NCBI GenBank assembly: GCA_903813345.2
Contig: CAIIXF020000005.1
Coordinates: forward strand, 2,356,001 to 2,420,000
Length of the DNA stretch: 64,000 nt
Origin: Owenia fusiformis
Lineage: Eukaryota > Annelida > Polychaeta > Sabellida > Oweniidae
Direction: 5' to 3'
In this document: piece after piece, positions 25,801 to 36,305 of the stretch
Numbering within the stretch: position 1 is the stretch's first letter
Layout of the letters: every line of letters starts with the position of its first letter
Made by a program: the position numbers and the translations under genes
Notes under the pieces: model-generated
What the model was told of the DNA's origin: nothing
Databases searched by the model: none
What the model saw: only the letters and a program-made list of their open reading frames with translations

Positions 25801-27947
25801 TTCATCTATACTTTGACATGTCAAGGATAATGCCTGCACAAAATACTAATTTTGCTGTCCTACATTTCATCTATACTTTGACATGTCAAGGATAATGCCT
25901 GCACAAAATACTAATTTTGCTGTCCTACATTTCATCTATACTTTGACATGTCAAGGAAATTGCCTACACAAAATACTCATTTTGCTGTCCTACATTTCAT
26001 CTATACTTTGACATGTCAAGGATAATGCCTACACAAAATACTAATTTTGTTGTCCTACATTTCATTTATACTTTCACATGTCAAGGATAATGCCTGCACA
26101 AAATACTCATTTTGCTGTCCTACATTTCATCTATACTTTGACATGTCAAGGATAATGCCTACACAAAATACTAATTTTGCTGTCCTACATTTCATTTATA
26201 CTTTCACATGTCAAGGATAATGCCTGCACAAAATACTCATTTTGTTGTCCTACATTTCATTTATACTTCCACATGTCAAGGATAATGCCTGCACAAAATA
26301 CTCATTTTGCTGTCCTACATTTCATCTATACTTTGACATGTCAAGGAAAATGCCTACACAAAATACTAATTTTGCTGTCCTACATTTCATTTATACTTTC
26401 ACATGTCAAGGATAATGCCTGCACAAAATACTCATTTTGTTGTCCTACATTTCATCTATACTTTGACATGTCAAGGATAATGCCTGCACAAAATACTCAT
26501 ATTGCTGTCCTATATTTCATCTATACTTTGACATGTCAAGGATAATGCCTGCACAAAATACTCATTTTGCTGTCCTACATTTCATTTATACTTTGACATG
26601 TCAAGGATAATGCCTACACAAAATACTCATTTTGCTGTCCTACATTTCATCTATACTTTGACATGTCAAGGATAATGCCTGCACACAATACTCATTTTAC
26701 TGACCTACATTTCATCTATACTTTGACATGTCAAGGATAATGCCTACACAAAATACTCATTTTGCTGTCCTACATTTCATCTATACTTTGACATGTCAAG
26801 GATTTGCTGTCCTACATTTCATTTATACTTTCACATGTCAAGGATAATGCCTGCACAAAATACTAATTTTGCTGTCCTACATTTCATCTATACTTTGACA
26901 TGTCAAGGATAATGCCTGCACAAAATACTCATTTTGCTGTCCTACATTTCATTTATATTTTGAAATGTTTCTGTTTCCAGCTAGCGGTCTTAAGCACTCA
27001 TTTGTGCTGGTACAGATCAGTCGGTTCCAACAGATCATAGGAGTGTATACATTACAAGCAGCTACAGACGTCATCAAGGTTAGTGCTATAGATCGTTCAC
27101 TGTCAAGTACCTGTGTTCGTAAAAACGGAATAAACCAAAATGATAATTCGTCAGTCATGGTATATAAGTATATTACAAAAAGCTGTTAATTAAACTTGAG
27201 TGAAGGTAATTCATTTAAAGTTAGCCATATTTTATATTCCAGAGCCAGTGGCTTCAACATCTGGAGCACGTAAAGAAGAAATACAAGCAAAGCTGGGAAC
27301 ATGATGATACAAAACAGGACAAAGCTGAATCTCCGACGAGTTCAATACGATCCAAAAAATCCCAGTCAGGATCAATTAAGTCCCAACAATCTGATAAAAC
27401 TGGATCACTCCCAAGAAACTTCCGGGAGAAAACTGACAGTACCCAAAGTAGGGATAGTGGTGTTAGTGTAACGTCAGAGAGGACAATGAGGTCACAAAGT
27501 AGCTCTACATCATCAGAGCGTAACTCTGTTGGAGACAACAGGAGTTCGCCTGTACCTGCCACAAGGAAGTTGGCAAATGACGTTAACGAAGTGCATGTGA
27601 TTAAAGAGGAGACAGACTATGAGATGGTCATGCATCGTCAGCTAGAGACATGTTTGGGTGATAGGCCACCCCCAGTGCCCAATCTCCCTCCACCTCTGGT
27701 TCCGCCACAACAAAATGGAGTAGCACATCAACATAGAGCGCCACCTGACGGAGGTTCCACTCAACAATCCACATATACCACCCCTTTAAATGTACAATCA
27801 CCTCAGTCTCCTCCTAAAACACACAGGGTATCCTACCCACAGCCAACAGTGCCCGACGAACATAAGACTCGTAGTTTACCGAAAGGCACAAACCTTATCA
27901 GTATGTCACAGACACATGAACAATCAATTGATGCTGTATTTTTATAA
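4724..27947 (+). CDS. PLEKHG7: PLEKHG7-like Rho guanine-nucleotide exchange factor (DH-PH), 16 coding exons
   Basis: Spliced model: 4724-4840, 6753-6866, 11123-11211, 13866-14103, 15325-15432, 15983-16144, 16430-16525, 17861-17962, 18149-18265, 18682-18856, 19879-19994, 20662-20755, 21129-21211, 21607-21745, 26981-27078, 27243-27947. Every junction is AG/GT and the phases agree throughout, giving 2553 nt, or 850 residues plus TAA. Residues 1-186 are polar and low in complexity. Residues about 223-440 match the PLEKHG7 version of the DH (RhoGEF) domain, with the signatures HYKDLHW, ERKRREVVWE and YPNAIKYLEQL. Residues about 440-620 are the linker and PH domain (KWVKNMQRVQEI, DMYLFLFDDILLLTK). 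The tail is Ser/Pro-rich. DH-PH proteins load GTP onto Rho-family GTPases at membranes. The specific orthology is from my memory of human PLEKHG7. The start is uncertain: an in-frame ATG lies at 4691, and a further upstream exon is possible. Confidence 0.88.
6753..14103 (+). CDS. PLEKHG7: PLEKHG7-like N-terminal exons 2-4 (polar, basic linker region)
   Basis: These are three exons: 6753-6866 (114 nt, phase 0), 11123-11211 (89 nt, ending in phase 2) and 13866-14103 (238 nt, back to phase 0). They encode Ser/Pro-rich sequence (SPSESESEPSPPP), a basic run (RRLGRRR), a PFGVTSSAN segment, and a second basic Ser/Arg run followed by FAAVKPLQPGLPF. No folded domain is visible. Region N-terminal to the DH domain in PLEKHG proteins is usually disordered and regulatory. 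Introns are long (up to 4.3 kb). Confidence 0.65.
6870..6965. repeat. Tandem repeat, about 19-20-bp unit
   Basis: Five near-copies of ATAACATGTACAATATCAC begin right after the exon 2 donor of the PLEKHG7-like gene. Confidence 0.8.
6970..11120. other. PLEKHG7-like intron 2 (4.3 kb), apart from the MITE at 7611
   Basis: No exon with good splice sites and recognisable protein was found. Short open frames look random. Confidence 0.5.
7611..7681. mobile_element. Small dispersed MITE (TACCCT…AGGGTA), intact copy
   Basis: A 71-bp unit: TACCCTGCGCGCAGAGTCTA, then AGTTATAAAC, a central GACGAAGTTCTCTTTTAGGAA, then GAACGAATGCAAAGGGTA. Related copies lie at about 17057-17131, 32789-32879 and 40190-40331 (two partial units). 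The copy split by the 3.46-kb element is at 34028-34042/37499-37545. Confidence 0.6.
15325..18856 (+). CDS. PLEKHG7: PLEKHG7-like exons 5-10: DH (RhoGEF) domain
   Basis: Exons are 15325-15432, 15983-16144, 16430-16525, 17861-17962, 18149-18265 and 18682-18856. They encode, in order, LTDLDDVLKNM, NLAHYKDLHWSEL, the first DH helix (RKRREVVWELFQSECTFL), ELFGNIDELCY, the central helices (CRDFLTALQKDM; YPNAIKYLEQLQKRDSF) and the conserved CNRLKIKDLLIAPLQHCTKKPLLL segment. That last segment corresponds to the CR3/α8 region that contacts the GTPase. The usual L-x-P-x-Q-R-L-x-K/R-YPLLL core reads APLQHCTKKPLLL here, so the conserved Arg-Leu is His-Cys and the Tyr is Lys. Exchange activity may be altered. 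Confidence 0.85.
15568..15675. mobile_element. About 108-bp MITE with AACAG target duplication
   Basis: TAGTCTAGTC at the left and GACTAGACT at the right are inverted, with further pairing of CCCTGTG against CACAGGG. AACAG flanks both sides (15563-15567, 15676-15680). A poly-C run of about a dozen bases near 15591 may be a sequencing-prone site. It lies in PLEKHG7-like intron 5. Confidence 0.6.
17057..17131. mobile_element. Small dispersed MITE, degenerate copy
   Basis: CTCTGAGCGCAGAGTTTAGTT, then AGACGAAACTCTCATTTGAG and GAATGCAAGTGGTA. Diverged, in PLEKHG7-like intron 7. Confidence 0.45.
19195..19872. repeat. Minisatellite, about 20-bp unit, abutting PLEKHG7-like exon 11
   Basis: About 30 copies of GAATGTACATGTTAATGATG with variants. 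The array ends a few bases before the tcatgcag acceptor at 19878. Long open frames seen on the minus strand here are by-products of the repeat. Confidence 0.9.
19879..27078 (+). CDS. PLEKHG7: PLEKHG7-like exons 11-15: DH-PH linker and PH domain
   Basis: Exons are 19879-19994, 20662-20755, 21129-21211, 21607-21745 and 26981-27078. They encode the linker EEKMKWVKNMQRVQEI, the IVWQP motif, RQLIFEGPLTL (first PH strand), DMYLFLFDDILLLTK (strands 3-4 of a RhoGEF PH), QPVALDRFSLHDI, HSFVLVQISRFQQIIGVYTLQA and the start of the C-terminal PH helix. That helix finishes in exon 16 (SQWLQHLEHV). The PH domain normally assists exchange and binds phosphoinositides or partners. Intron 14 is 5.2 kb and holds two minisatellites. 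Confidence 0.85.
23340..24015. repeat. Minisatellite, 64-67-bp unit
   Basis: About ten copies containing AAGCTTAACTTGATGGATCC, GCGATTATATGTTACCCACA and TTTCACTAGTTAGCGTTCTG. Located in PLEKHG7-like intron 14. Confidence 0.9.
25190..25365. repeat. Degenerate short inverted-repeat element
   Basis: AAGGCGTATCCAGGCATGGG near the left and GATCCTGGGTACGTCCCTTG near the right form imperfect inverted ends around AT-rich DNA. Similar GTAGC-type ends appear at 55484-55618 (GGCCCGTAGCTGGG / AACTGGCTACAGACC). Confidence 0.35.
25435..26960. repeat. Minisatellite, 65-bp unit, abutting PLEKHG7-like exon 15
   Basis: About 23 copies of a 65-bp unit containing GGATAATGCCTGCACAAAAT, ACTCATTTTGCTGTCCTACA and TTTCATCTATACTTTGACAT. 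The last, partial unit runs into the polypyrimidine tract and acceptor ctgtttccag (26980). A 122-codon plus-strand frame here is a repeat artefact. Confidence 0.92.
27243..27947 (+). CDS. PLEKHG7: PLEKHG7-like last coding exon: end of PH helix and Ser/Pro-rich tail
   Basis: This 705-nt exon after an attccag acceptor ends at TAA 27945-27947. It completes the PH helix (QWLQHLEHVKKKY). It then encodes about 220 residues of disordered sequence rich in Ser, Lys and Gln, with a proline cluster (DRPPPVPNLPPPLVPPQQ) that resembles SH3-binding sites. As I recall, human PLEKHG7 has a much shorter tail, so this extension may be lineage-specific. Confidence 0.85.
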   Translation, partial: SQWLQHLEHVKKKYKQSWEHDDTKQDKAESPTSSIRSKKSQSGSIKSQQSDKTGSLPRNFREKTDSTQSRDSGVSVTSERTMRSQSSSTSSERNSVGDNRSSPVPATRKLANDVNEVHVIKEETDYEMVMHRQLETCLGDRPPPVPNLPPPLVPPQQNGVAHQHRAPPDGGSTQQSTYTTPLNVQSPQSPPKTHRVSYPQPTVPDEHKTRSLPKGTNLISMSQTHEQSIDAVFL

Positions 27948-29260
27948 TGACAACAGCCGACGTAGTTCAACAGTACTTCTTTCGAACAAATACAGATGAC
28001 TTCATTTGATAAACATAAGAACACAATATAATACACAACGACCTGGATCAAAATATGATTTACCGTATATGTGGATTGCCAATTATTCAAGTAGAAAAGA
28101 AGACGTCTATTCTAGTGATTAAAATTAATCTCATGCGAATGGTATAACTGAAACAAACTTTTGATACTATCATGATTTTCACTGTATATTTTTGTAAAAA
28201 TAACGATCTGACTGTACCAAAAACGTGTTACTCCAAACAAATTGTATACCATACATTTTCATCAGTTAGTGAGTCTTTTGGATATACATATAAAGTCGCA
28301 ATCTCATCAAAGCAGGACGAACTTGCTGGTGGGATTTGCACCCATACTGTAATTCACAATGTGCAAATGAAGCTACCTTTATAACTAGTCCCAATATGAT
28401 CTTGTCCCAAGTGTAAACTATTTTTGATTCCAGAATAGAAGTAAACGAGATTCAGACGCATTCTGTCACAGATTCATGACAATGGTTTAATCTCAGATGA
28501 TGTACAACAGTATGTATTTTCCAGTAAATATGAGCCATCGACACACACGTGTTACATTTCTAACATGAAAATGATGTCTTTGAAGTTCTAAAGATGTCAT
28601 CATAGTAATGTATGCATTTCTGCTGCAGTATTTGAATATTTATTAATGAACATGCTTCAATTTCACACAACAGTGTATTTAAATCATTTCATGTATTACA
28701 ACATTGGTAAACTGTTTTGTTCACCAGTTGAAACATCATGAAACAAAAGTTATGGTGTAATGTATTATCAAGTACGATATCAGTTGCTATAGCTGCCAAC
28801 TAGGTTTATCAATCTGCCTCAAAACAAAGCACTGGTAATTCAAATGAATGACTCTTGTAAGATCATATACCTTTATCTACATTGTACATGTGTGCATCTC
28901 TGAACTATGCACAAATCACAACAATCGGATATCTAAAATTTGTGGTATGTTTCTTTCCTTTGCGGTATAGATGGCAGCATGGGCCTCTATGCAAGGCCCA
29001 TAATTACAACCAACGCGTATGGACTGTCATCACAATAACAGTGATGACGAACAGTGATATATAACAGTGATGACTCAAATGTTTTGATACAAGTGCTGTT
29101 TCTTTTGAAATCATTTCAAATATACTGTTGGTTGATAGTATAATGTTTTATTCACAGTCAAACTATGACATGTCAATATTTGTTAAATGTGCAAATGATA
29201 CAAGATTATGGTATTTAATATTTTATGAAATAAAATAAACACTATTTAATTATTACAAAT
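27948..29260 (+). other. Putative 3' UTR of the PLEKHG7-like gene
   Basis: No coding potential is seen after the stop. Overlapping AATAAA hexamers at 29229-29234 and 29234-29239 are the first strong poly(A) signal pair and would give a 3' UTR of about 1.3 kb. The end is inferred. Confidence 0.45.
29229..29239 (+). promoter_or_regulatory. Overlapping AATAAA polyadenylation signals
   Basis: Two AATAAA hexamers share one A. They lie about 1.28 kb after the PLEKHG7-like stop codon and before the repeat-rich block begins. Confidence 0.4.
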
Positions 29261-29555
29261 GTTAGTTCTGTGATTCATGAAATAATGTTTTGAAACAGCC
29301 ATAGCCTGCCTTGCCATTTGAATTGTATATATGAAAATATGAATTGCATTTAGTGGATTGGATTGTGCCATGTAAAATGTGGATTTGATCAGAAATCTAC
29401 AAAATTTGAAATTTCTTAACATTTATTTAAAAGGGTTATAACTGGAATCGCCAGAGATATGTTCTTCTGTATTCAGTTGACTTTTTGACCACCAATTAAA
29501 TCTGGTTTATTCACAATTACTATTTTTACAATATGGTTTTATAGTCATAATGGTA

Positions 29556-31799
29556 CCTGTTACACTGCTGGGTTGAGTCTAACGAAGCATTTTTGTAACG
29601 AAGGTTAGCGAAAAAATTGTGTCCACACTGGCTTTATCCAACCCTAACGAAGCAATTATTTGGTGTTACACTGCACTTAAAATGCTTCGTTGCGCGTGCG
29701 CATTACTCATCTGCCCCACCCACTTATTATGATTAATATTTTTATTCTTTTGATATAAACCATTGATCAAACTCAAAAATCTAATTTTTAATCTTTATTT
29801 CAACAAATCAGCACAGAAAAAGACTAGTTCAAAATTCTCGGGAAAATAAAACAAGATGAATGTGATCATTCCGTACACATGTCCATACATTTTTCCTATC
29901 ATTTCGATTTTTATATATTTCAGCTGTCAATTACGATTACAAGTATTGTTTTCATTTTCTATCAATTCCTTTGGAAAACATATGGAATAAAAATAGGCCT
30001 ATGTTAATTACTAGGAGGAATTGGATTTGGGGTTTATACAGACGACTAGTATGTTGTATCGTATAAAAACGTTCAACTTCCAAATGGACTTCTCAGTCAT
30101 ATTTCAAATAGTGTAGCCATTACTAAAATATCTCGGTGTTCGGCTGGTGGTTTAACTCACGCGGTCCTAACTTCGATCGTTAATTTGATTTTTCGACCTA
30201 CCAGATGCTTGGAAATCAAGGATTGCGAGTCTCATACTGCACCGTTTTTCTTCAAACTTGTTCCATTCAAAGCAAAACAAAATTGCCTTTCTGTCGGTGC
30301 ATTACTTTATTGTAAAGAGTCCCTCGTTCTAGCAGCGTTTTGGTCCCCAGCTGTTGGAAGGCTTTCTTACAGCTTGGGACCAAAATGCCACTGGAAGTAG
30401 GGACTCTGTTTAAGAGAATAATGTACCATCAGAAAGGGATTTTTGTTATGCTTTGAATGAAACAAGTTTGAAGAAAAACGGTGCAGTATGAGACTCGTAA
30501 TCCTTGATTTTCAAACATCCGGTAGGTCAAAAATTCAAATTAACGGTCGAAGTTAGGACCGCGTGTAACTACTATTTCATGACCAATTCATTTTAATATG
30601 AATATTACCCGTCTCGCCAATACTCCATGCATATTTGAGTGAGTTTGACATACCATCAGCCGTCCGTTGAATTCAAAAATGGCGCAAATAGGAAGAAACT
30701 TGAATATCAGTTGTAAGCATCGTCTTACGACACACCAATAGTGTTTGGGGCTGGCCTAAAACATGCAGCCTCTCTGTGGCAAATATCTGTCGACAAGAAA
30801 CAATTTTGGCCATTGTTCCTAGTCCGCAGGTTTTACCGTATTTGTATACGGAAGTTTTGAAACGTAATTAATTCAATATATTTAAACATGAAGTTTAAAT
30901 TCAATTAAAATTAAAAATCGTCGAAGAATAAAATAATGGAACGACTAGTACAAGTACATGTATTGCAATGGGGCGATAGCCAGTTGAATACGATTTCTGA
31001 AGAGAGACATTTTCGAATCAATCAAATCGGCTATATTCCCTGATGTGATTCACCGGGAAGCAATTCTATCAGTATCATGGTATTAACACCTTTAGAATTA
31101 CATATAATTATTCGAGGCGCAAGAAAAAATTAATATTAAACATGTATGCCACAACTTTCTATTTAGTAAGAAGCATATCTTATGTAATTTCAGAGGTTTA
31201 CCCTTCCACACTTGAGACGGAGTTTTCCGAAAGAGGGACATTTAAATATTCTAGGTTTATTCTCTAATAGATCAAATAAACGTTTCAAAACTAGCGTATA
31301 CATATACGGTAAAACCTGCGTTTTTTAGATTTAATACTTTTTGTCATATCAATGCGAGGAAAGGCAGGGAATCAAATGAAATGCTACGAAAGACGGTAAA
31401 TCACATTTGTACGTGGCGTTTAGGGCTTGAGTTAGCGTCAATCAGTGACGCAAATAGGTAATTATTTTAATCAAAACGTAGCATTATAATAATACGTACT
31501 TAAAAACATGTTCTTTCCTCGTGATTCCTCTCATTTAATACAAAATGATGAATGTGCTCTTTATTACGCGCATGCGCAAACCGCCAACTAAGCATTTTCT
31601 AACGAAGCTACCTGTTACACAGGCCAAAAAAGCTTCGTTGGGAGCTAACCTTCGTTGAATTTTCTACTCAATTGCTTCGTTATCAACTAAGCTTTTCCAA
31701 CGAAGGCGGAGGTGTTACACTGGCCCAAAATTGCTTCGTTACGAAGCTTTTTGTCAAATTGCTTCGTAACGAAGCATTTCAACTGACCTGTGTAACAGG
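29556..31799. mobile_element. 2.2-kb inverted-terminal-repeat element (CCTGTTACAC ends)
   Basis: The left end CCTGTTACACTGCTGGG and the right end GTGTAACAGG are inverted. Both subterminal regions are packed with palindromic AACGAAGC/GCTTCGTT motifs (29580-29700; 31580-31790). No coding region is recognised inside. A fold-back element is nested at 30158-30565. Target duplication not clear. Confidence 0.6.
30158..30565. mobile_element. 408-bp fold-back element with TAACT target duplication
   Basis: Nearly the whole unit is one imperfect palindrome. CACGCGGTCCTAACTTCG at the left is mirrored by GTTAGGACCGCGTG at the right, and the arms run through ATCAAGGATT…AATCCTTGAT and GGGAC…GTCCC pairs to a small centre. 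TAACT flanks it on both sides (30153-30157, 30566-30570). It sits inside the 29556-31799 element, so it is younger. Confidence 0.75.
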
Positions 31800-33200
31800 G
31801 GTCAATGATAAAATCTCCATGACTTTTGTAACGTAGATAGACTGTCCATTGCGTAAAAAGGGTTTACTTACATATCCTCAATAACTTTGAAGAAGTCGTA
31901 GACAATTGTGTATGATCGCACGTGTGTCGAAGAGAAAATGATTTCTCTTACTGCAAACGTATTCGATGCTATGTAAGTACATTTCTGTTTCATGTATTGG
32001 ACACTCTTTGTAAACAAAATTCCATCTCAATTGAGAAATTTCGTCAATTTTTTGGTGTCACATTGTACAGGGGATGTGCAGCTGCTTGGGGTAAGACCAC
32101 AACTTTGAAAATATTGAATCATGTTGAGGATGTTATATTCATTCTATTTTTGAGCCCTAGACTCAGTGCATTGTTTGCTGAATCATACCAAGAAGGTGTT
32201 GTTTCCAAATTTTTGCATGACCGCGCAGCGGGAATGCAAAGCTTAGGAAACAACACCTGAGTGGAATGAAGCAGCTACAATGCATTGAATCTTGGGCTTA
32301 GATTCTTTTCACACATTGCAATTGTTTTCTACAAAATCATCCAAAAGGAACTAAATCACTGAGAAAAGACATTTTCAATGAAATTTTTTCAAGGGTCAAG
32401 GTGGCAAGTCATCAAATCCAATGTGAAAAGTCCATTCATCACCATGACAACTGTTTAACTAGTGACCTTGATGTGTTATTGATATTTCACACACTGTTCA
32501 TAAAGTGAATACTCTGTTCTGATTGGCTGGAATCGGACACACCTTGCCTAGCTATGTGTGAATCAGTTATTAGACATTCTATTATATTAGATATTAGATA
32601 GATGGTACTGACAGTCAATGATGCCGACCATCATTTCTATGAAGACAATACTGTTGTGTTTCATCATCAGTTGATCCTTTAATTGCTGACCCCTTACGTT
32701 CTATTAAGAAAAATGCAATCGATTCAAGACACCATTTTCTGCACTTTGATTTATCTGTTTATAGTACCATGGGCTTTCAAGAGAGAAGGCTGCCCTGCGC
32801 GCAGTCTAGTTACCCTATTTGTAAACTAAAAAGACGAAACTCTCTTAGAAGTGAAGTCGAACGCCGAATGCAAAGGGTACAAAAAGGCCTTAGTAAGCTT
32901 TAATGTCCTGTTTAAGAACCCCTATTCTAACTATTGAAAATATAATAAAATCAATTGCATCGCCATGTTAATTCAATTACACCCTTGCTGAAATCCTCAT
33001 TTTCTGAGAAGAACTCAAGTTGATTCAGTCTCAACAAGTAGATTCATATGTTCGTAAGTATTGCTAGAACCCATTTCCAATAGGCTTGCTTTCTAGATTT
33101 TTTGTTGGTACTCTCATGTTGCTTTCCTACGAAGAGAAATGCTCAGGTGTGGCCATTTTTAGTCTTTCTTTGTATAGATAAATGATCTAAATCTACTAAT
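31800..33200. other. Intergenic, repeat-like
   Basis: A hairpin pairs AGGTGTTGTTTCC (about 32193) with GGAAACAACACCT (about 32248) inside a spurious 112-codon frame. No gene recognised. Confidence 0.45.
32789..32879. mobile_element. Small dispersed MITE, second copy
   Basis: CCCTGCGCGCAGTCTAGTTA, then AGACGAAACTCTCTTAGAAG and GAATGCAAAGGGTA, matching the 7611-7681 unit with a short internal insertion. Confidence 0.55.
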
Positions 33201-33223
33201 TGCGGGCAAAATTGATCAGTAAC

Positions 33224-33295
33224 TCCATTATGGTCTAGGGGTTAGGATTCCTGGCTTTCACCCAGGCGGCCCGGGTTCGATTCCCGGTAATGGAA
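33224..33295 (+). tRNA. tRNA-Glu (anticodon UUC)
   Basis: A 72-nt cloverleaf. The acceptor arms TCCATTA/TAATGGA pair perfectly, followed by discriminator A (CCA is not encoded). The D arm TGGTCTAGGGGTTAGGA is the A box. The anticodon stem CCTGG/CCAGG encloses loop CTTTCAC with TTC at 33257-33259. The T arm carries the consensus B box GGTTCGATTCC. The sequence closely matches animal tRNA-Glu(UUC). No T-run terminator stands within the first few bases; the nearest is the cttttcgttttg-like stretch just downstream. Confidence 0.95.
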
Positions 33296-34786
33296 CTTTC
33301 GTTTTGCTAATAATCAAGTTGTTCATTTGAGATACGCTCCAAGACTATCTGCTAGTCCCGTTTCTGATGATGCTAGATTATGTACTTACCAAATGCCGAA
33401 TCTTTAACTTGTACTAATATGAACACAGACATGAATTCCTTGTATCAAGCAAATCTCTTTAAATGTAATTTTCTAATTTGAATAACTTAGAACGTAGATC
33501 TGCGAATAGAGTGGTTTCGCAGGTTTTGGCTGAAACGCATACGCAATCCAATCACAGCTCACAAGTGTGTATATGCTAATATATTTTTTAGCGCAAAATA
33601 TAATAAATCAGACAAAGACTAGGGAGTTTAAGCTGGCATATGAAATCGAAACGCCAGCCCATACGTATGACCGATCGCCCATACAAATGCATCACTTAAA
33701 TATTTTCCGTTCACGTTTAGGTTGTGAAAAACATTGCAAGCTTAAACTCCCTAATATTTGATTATTACGTGAACGGGAAGACGTGAACCGACCATATCTG
33801 GACATAAAGGAATTGGCGCAAAAAAGGACAAAATAAATACGGAAAATAATGATGTATTTATTATGTTGCAAAAATAATTGGCCATGATTGTCTGTCGAAA
33901 ATGATCAAACGTTTGTATGGGCTTTGTTAAATCATGAAGTTTATTTAATTTTATATTTTATTTTTTATACCAATGAAAACATTTCTGTACTTTAAAGCAC
34001 GAAAACAAGTCACATCTATCATTTTCGCGCAGAGTCTAGTTACACTGTGACTAGTCGATCTATGTGGATGCAGTCAAGCACATGTAATGTTTCGTGAGTA
34101 CCCGCCTCTGTACTTTTCAATGGAAGAAATTTGCACTTTTGTTTAAATAATCTACATTTACTCATCCCTGTATATCATACTTCATTGATTTACCAAACCA
34201 AAGCAACGCTATAAACACACATTCTCTGATAATTTTACAGCGAACAGATAACTCAAACGAGTTCACTCGACCAGTTTTATCACCTCGCTCATAGCTGTGA
34301 GAAGGTATGTATAATTGCCATAGGTTTACCTTATAATGGGGAATAAAACATTCAAGTAATATAATTATTTCACGTACACAAATATGTCTGTGTGAAGTAA
34401 AATACAAATACAACGCATTTTATAATATTTTGGGGGTTATGGTATGAAATATCCGCTTTAAAAAAGCAATTTAATTATGATGTATCATGTGGATTAGTAG
34501 ACGTTCTAATTGGATTCAATGAACAGACTGGCTGGGTTTTAATTGAATCATTTTGAATGTGTGTATTTTTAATATTTTACCTATATTTCTTAAACGCTCT
34601 CATTGGATACATCAGGAAGAAACAAATATGGTTACATATAAACTTGAGTTGGGACAATAATTCAACAAAAATATAATTTTACAGCAGTATATGGTGAATA
34701 TTTGATGCCCGACGATAATCTGATGTTTACTCAAGATGATGGACATCTTGATTTTATTTTCAATATATATCACAACTATTTTGTAG

Positions 34787-34893
34787 ATGGATCTGGTTGT
34801 CGTACAGCCAGTGGAGGAAACTGCCCCAACACGCCACATGTGCGATGAATGCGGCAACCTTTTCAATAGCAAAAGCGCACTAAAAACGCATGG
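34787..34893 (+). CDS. Possible exon with half of a C2H2 zinc finger
   Basis: After acceptor ttttgtag, ATG opens MDLVVVQPVEETAPTRHMCD, continuing CDECGNLFNSKSALKTHG and then G|gtaaag. C-x2-C-x12-H is present, but the second His is missing. It would have to come from another exon across the phase-1 donor. No partner exon was found before the repeat block at 34974, so this may be a gene fragment carried by the surrounding element. Confidence 0.35.
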
Positions 34894-35289
34894 TAAAGAA
34901 CCATGGCCTCCTCCACCAATGTGCTACTGCAATACTTATAGCAAAGCCTGTGTTGATCAGGACCATTTTTATTAGACTCCAGATGTAAATCTGGAGTCTA
35001 TAGCTTTTGTCAGTATTCTTCTTCTTTATTCTTCTACACATGTTTTCTCCTTAACTAGAAGACATTGAGTCAAGTCCTGTATATGGTCAATTTAGGTCCA
35101 GTATCTAGTTTCTCGGAAATTGGGTCAATTTTTTTTCTAGGTCAAAGGTCAAGAACTAGGTCAAATCTTAAATATGTCTATTATCTTCGTCGTTATTTAT
35201 CGAAACAACTTTGTCTTTTTTCATCATGTAGCTTAGAAACAGCCCTTTCATTATGTGCCATCAGATTTTTGATTACTGTTACCGATTTT

Positions 35290-35970
35290 GAGATATGGTG
35301 TCCGGAAAGTAGGTCAGAACAAAAAATTCCAAATTCAACGTATGAGTTATGAATTAAGGATAGAATTTTCTCAGGAATCCAAATCTGCAAACCAAATTTC
35401 GATCCGACTTCCGGTTCGGAAGTTATGGCGCTTTGAAATTTCGAGAAAAAATCGATCTGATGATAACCTTATAGAAAGTCAAGAAAAGTGAAAAAAATTG
35501 AAAAAATACCTTTCCAGTCCATTTCCAGGTTCAAGTCAAGGTCCAGTCCAGGTCCAAGTCCTGTGTTAGTCTAGGTCCAAGTCAAGTCTAGGTCCAAGTC
35601 CAGTCCAGGGCCTAGGTCAAAATCTAGGTCAAATTCAAAGCTTTTCCTCATTTTTTCGATTCTGACACTACACTTTAATTATATTCTTCGAGATTTGGTA
35701 TATATGTAGCCAAGAGTGTGCTAATAGTGTTAGCTTTTTGCTGTCAGAAAATATTTTGACCCACTTTTGAGATATGGTGTCTGAAAAGTAGGTCAAAATA
35801 AAAACTTCTCTAAATTTAACGTATGAGTTATGAATTAAGGATAGAACTTTCTAAGGGATCTGAATCTGCAAACCAAATTTCGATCCGACTTATGTTATGG
35901 CGTTTTGAAATTTCGAGAAAAATCGATCTTATGGTATCCTGATAGAAAGTCAAGAGAAGTGAAAAAATCC
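35290..35970. repeat. Direct repeat of about 200 bp, two diverged copies
   Basis: GAGATATGGTGTCCGGAAAG begins copy 1 (35290-35500) and GAGATATGGTGTCTGAAAAG copy 2 (35769-35970). Both continue through CGTATGAGTTATGAATTAAG and TTTCGATCCGACTT. Between them is a run of short AGGTCCAAGTC-type repeats (35520-35640). All lies inside the 3.46-kb element. Confidence 0.75.
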
Positions 35971-36300
35971 ATCCATCCTTCCACCAATCCTTCCTATCTT
36001 ATCCTTCCTTTTATCTATCTTTCCTTCATATCTTTTCCTTCCTATCATATCCTTCCTTTTCTATCCCATCCTTCTTTCCTACTCTATCCTATCGTTCCTT
36101 CTTATTCTATCCTATCCTTCCTATCCTATCCCATGTTATCATATCCTATCCTTCTTATTTATCCTTTCCTTTCCTTCCTATTCTATCATTCCTTGCTATT
36201 CTATTCTATCTCATCTTTTCCTATTCTATCCTATCGTTCCTTCCTATTCTATCCTATCCCTCCTTCCTATTTCATCCATCCATCCATCCATCCATCCATC
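35970..36300. repeat. Pyrimidine-rich microsatellite (CCTTCCTATCCTATC-like)
   Basis: About 330 bp of C/T/A strand-asymmetric repeats ending in (CATC)n. Could form unusual DNA structure. The plus-strand open frame over it is spurious. Confidence 0.85.
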
Positions 36301-36305
36301 TTTTT

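Noticed and set aside
26177-26545. 122-codon plus-strand frame with repeated HVKDNACTKYSFCCPTF-like units
   Set aside because: It is the 65-bp minisatellite read in shifting frames, within an intron.
25435-26960. CRISPR-like regular repeats
   Set aside because: Units are contiguous with no unique spacers, and the setting is an animal intron.
27254-27562. 102-codon minus-strand frame
   Set aside because: It is the antisense shadow of the last PLEKHG7-like coding exon.
31922-32260. 112-codon plus-strand frame
   Set aside because: It overlaps a hairpin-type repeat, has no recognised motif and has no splice context.
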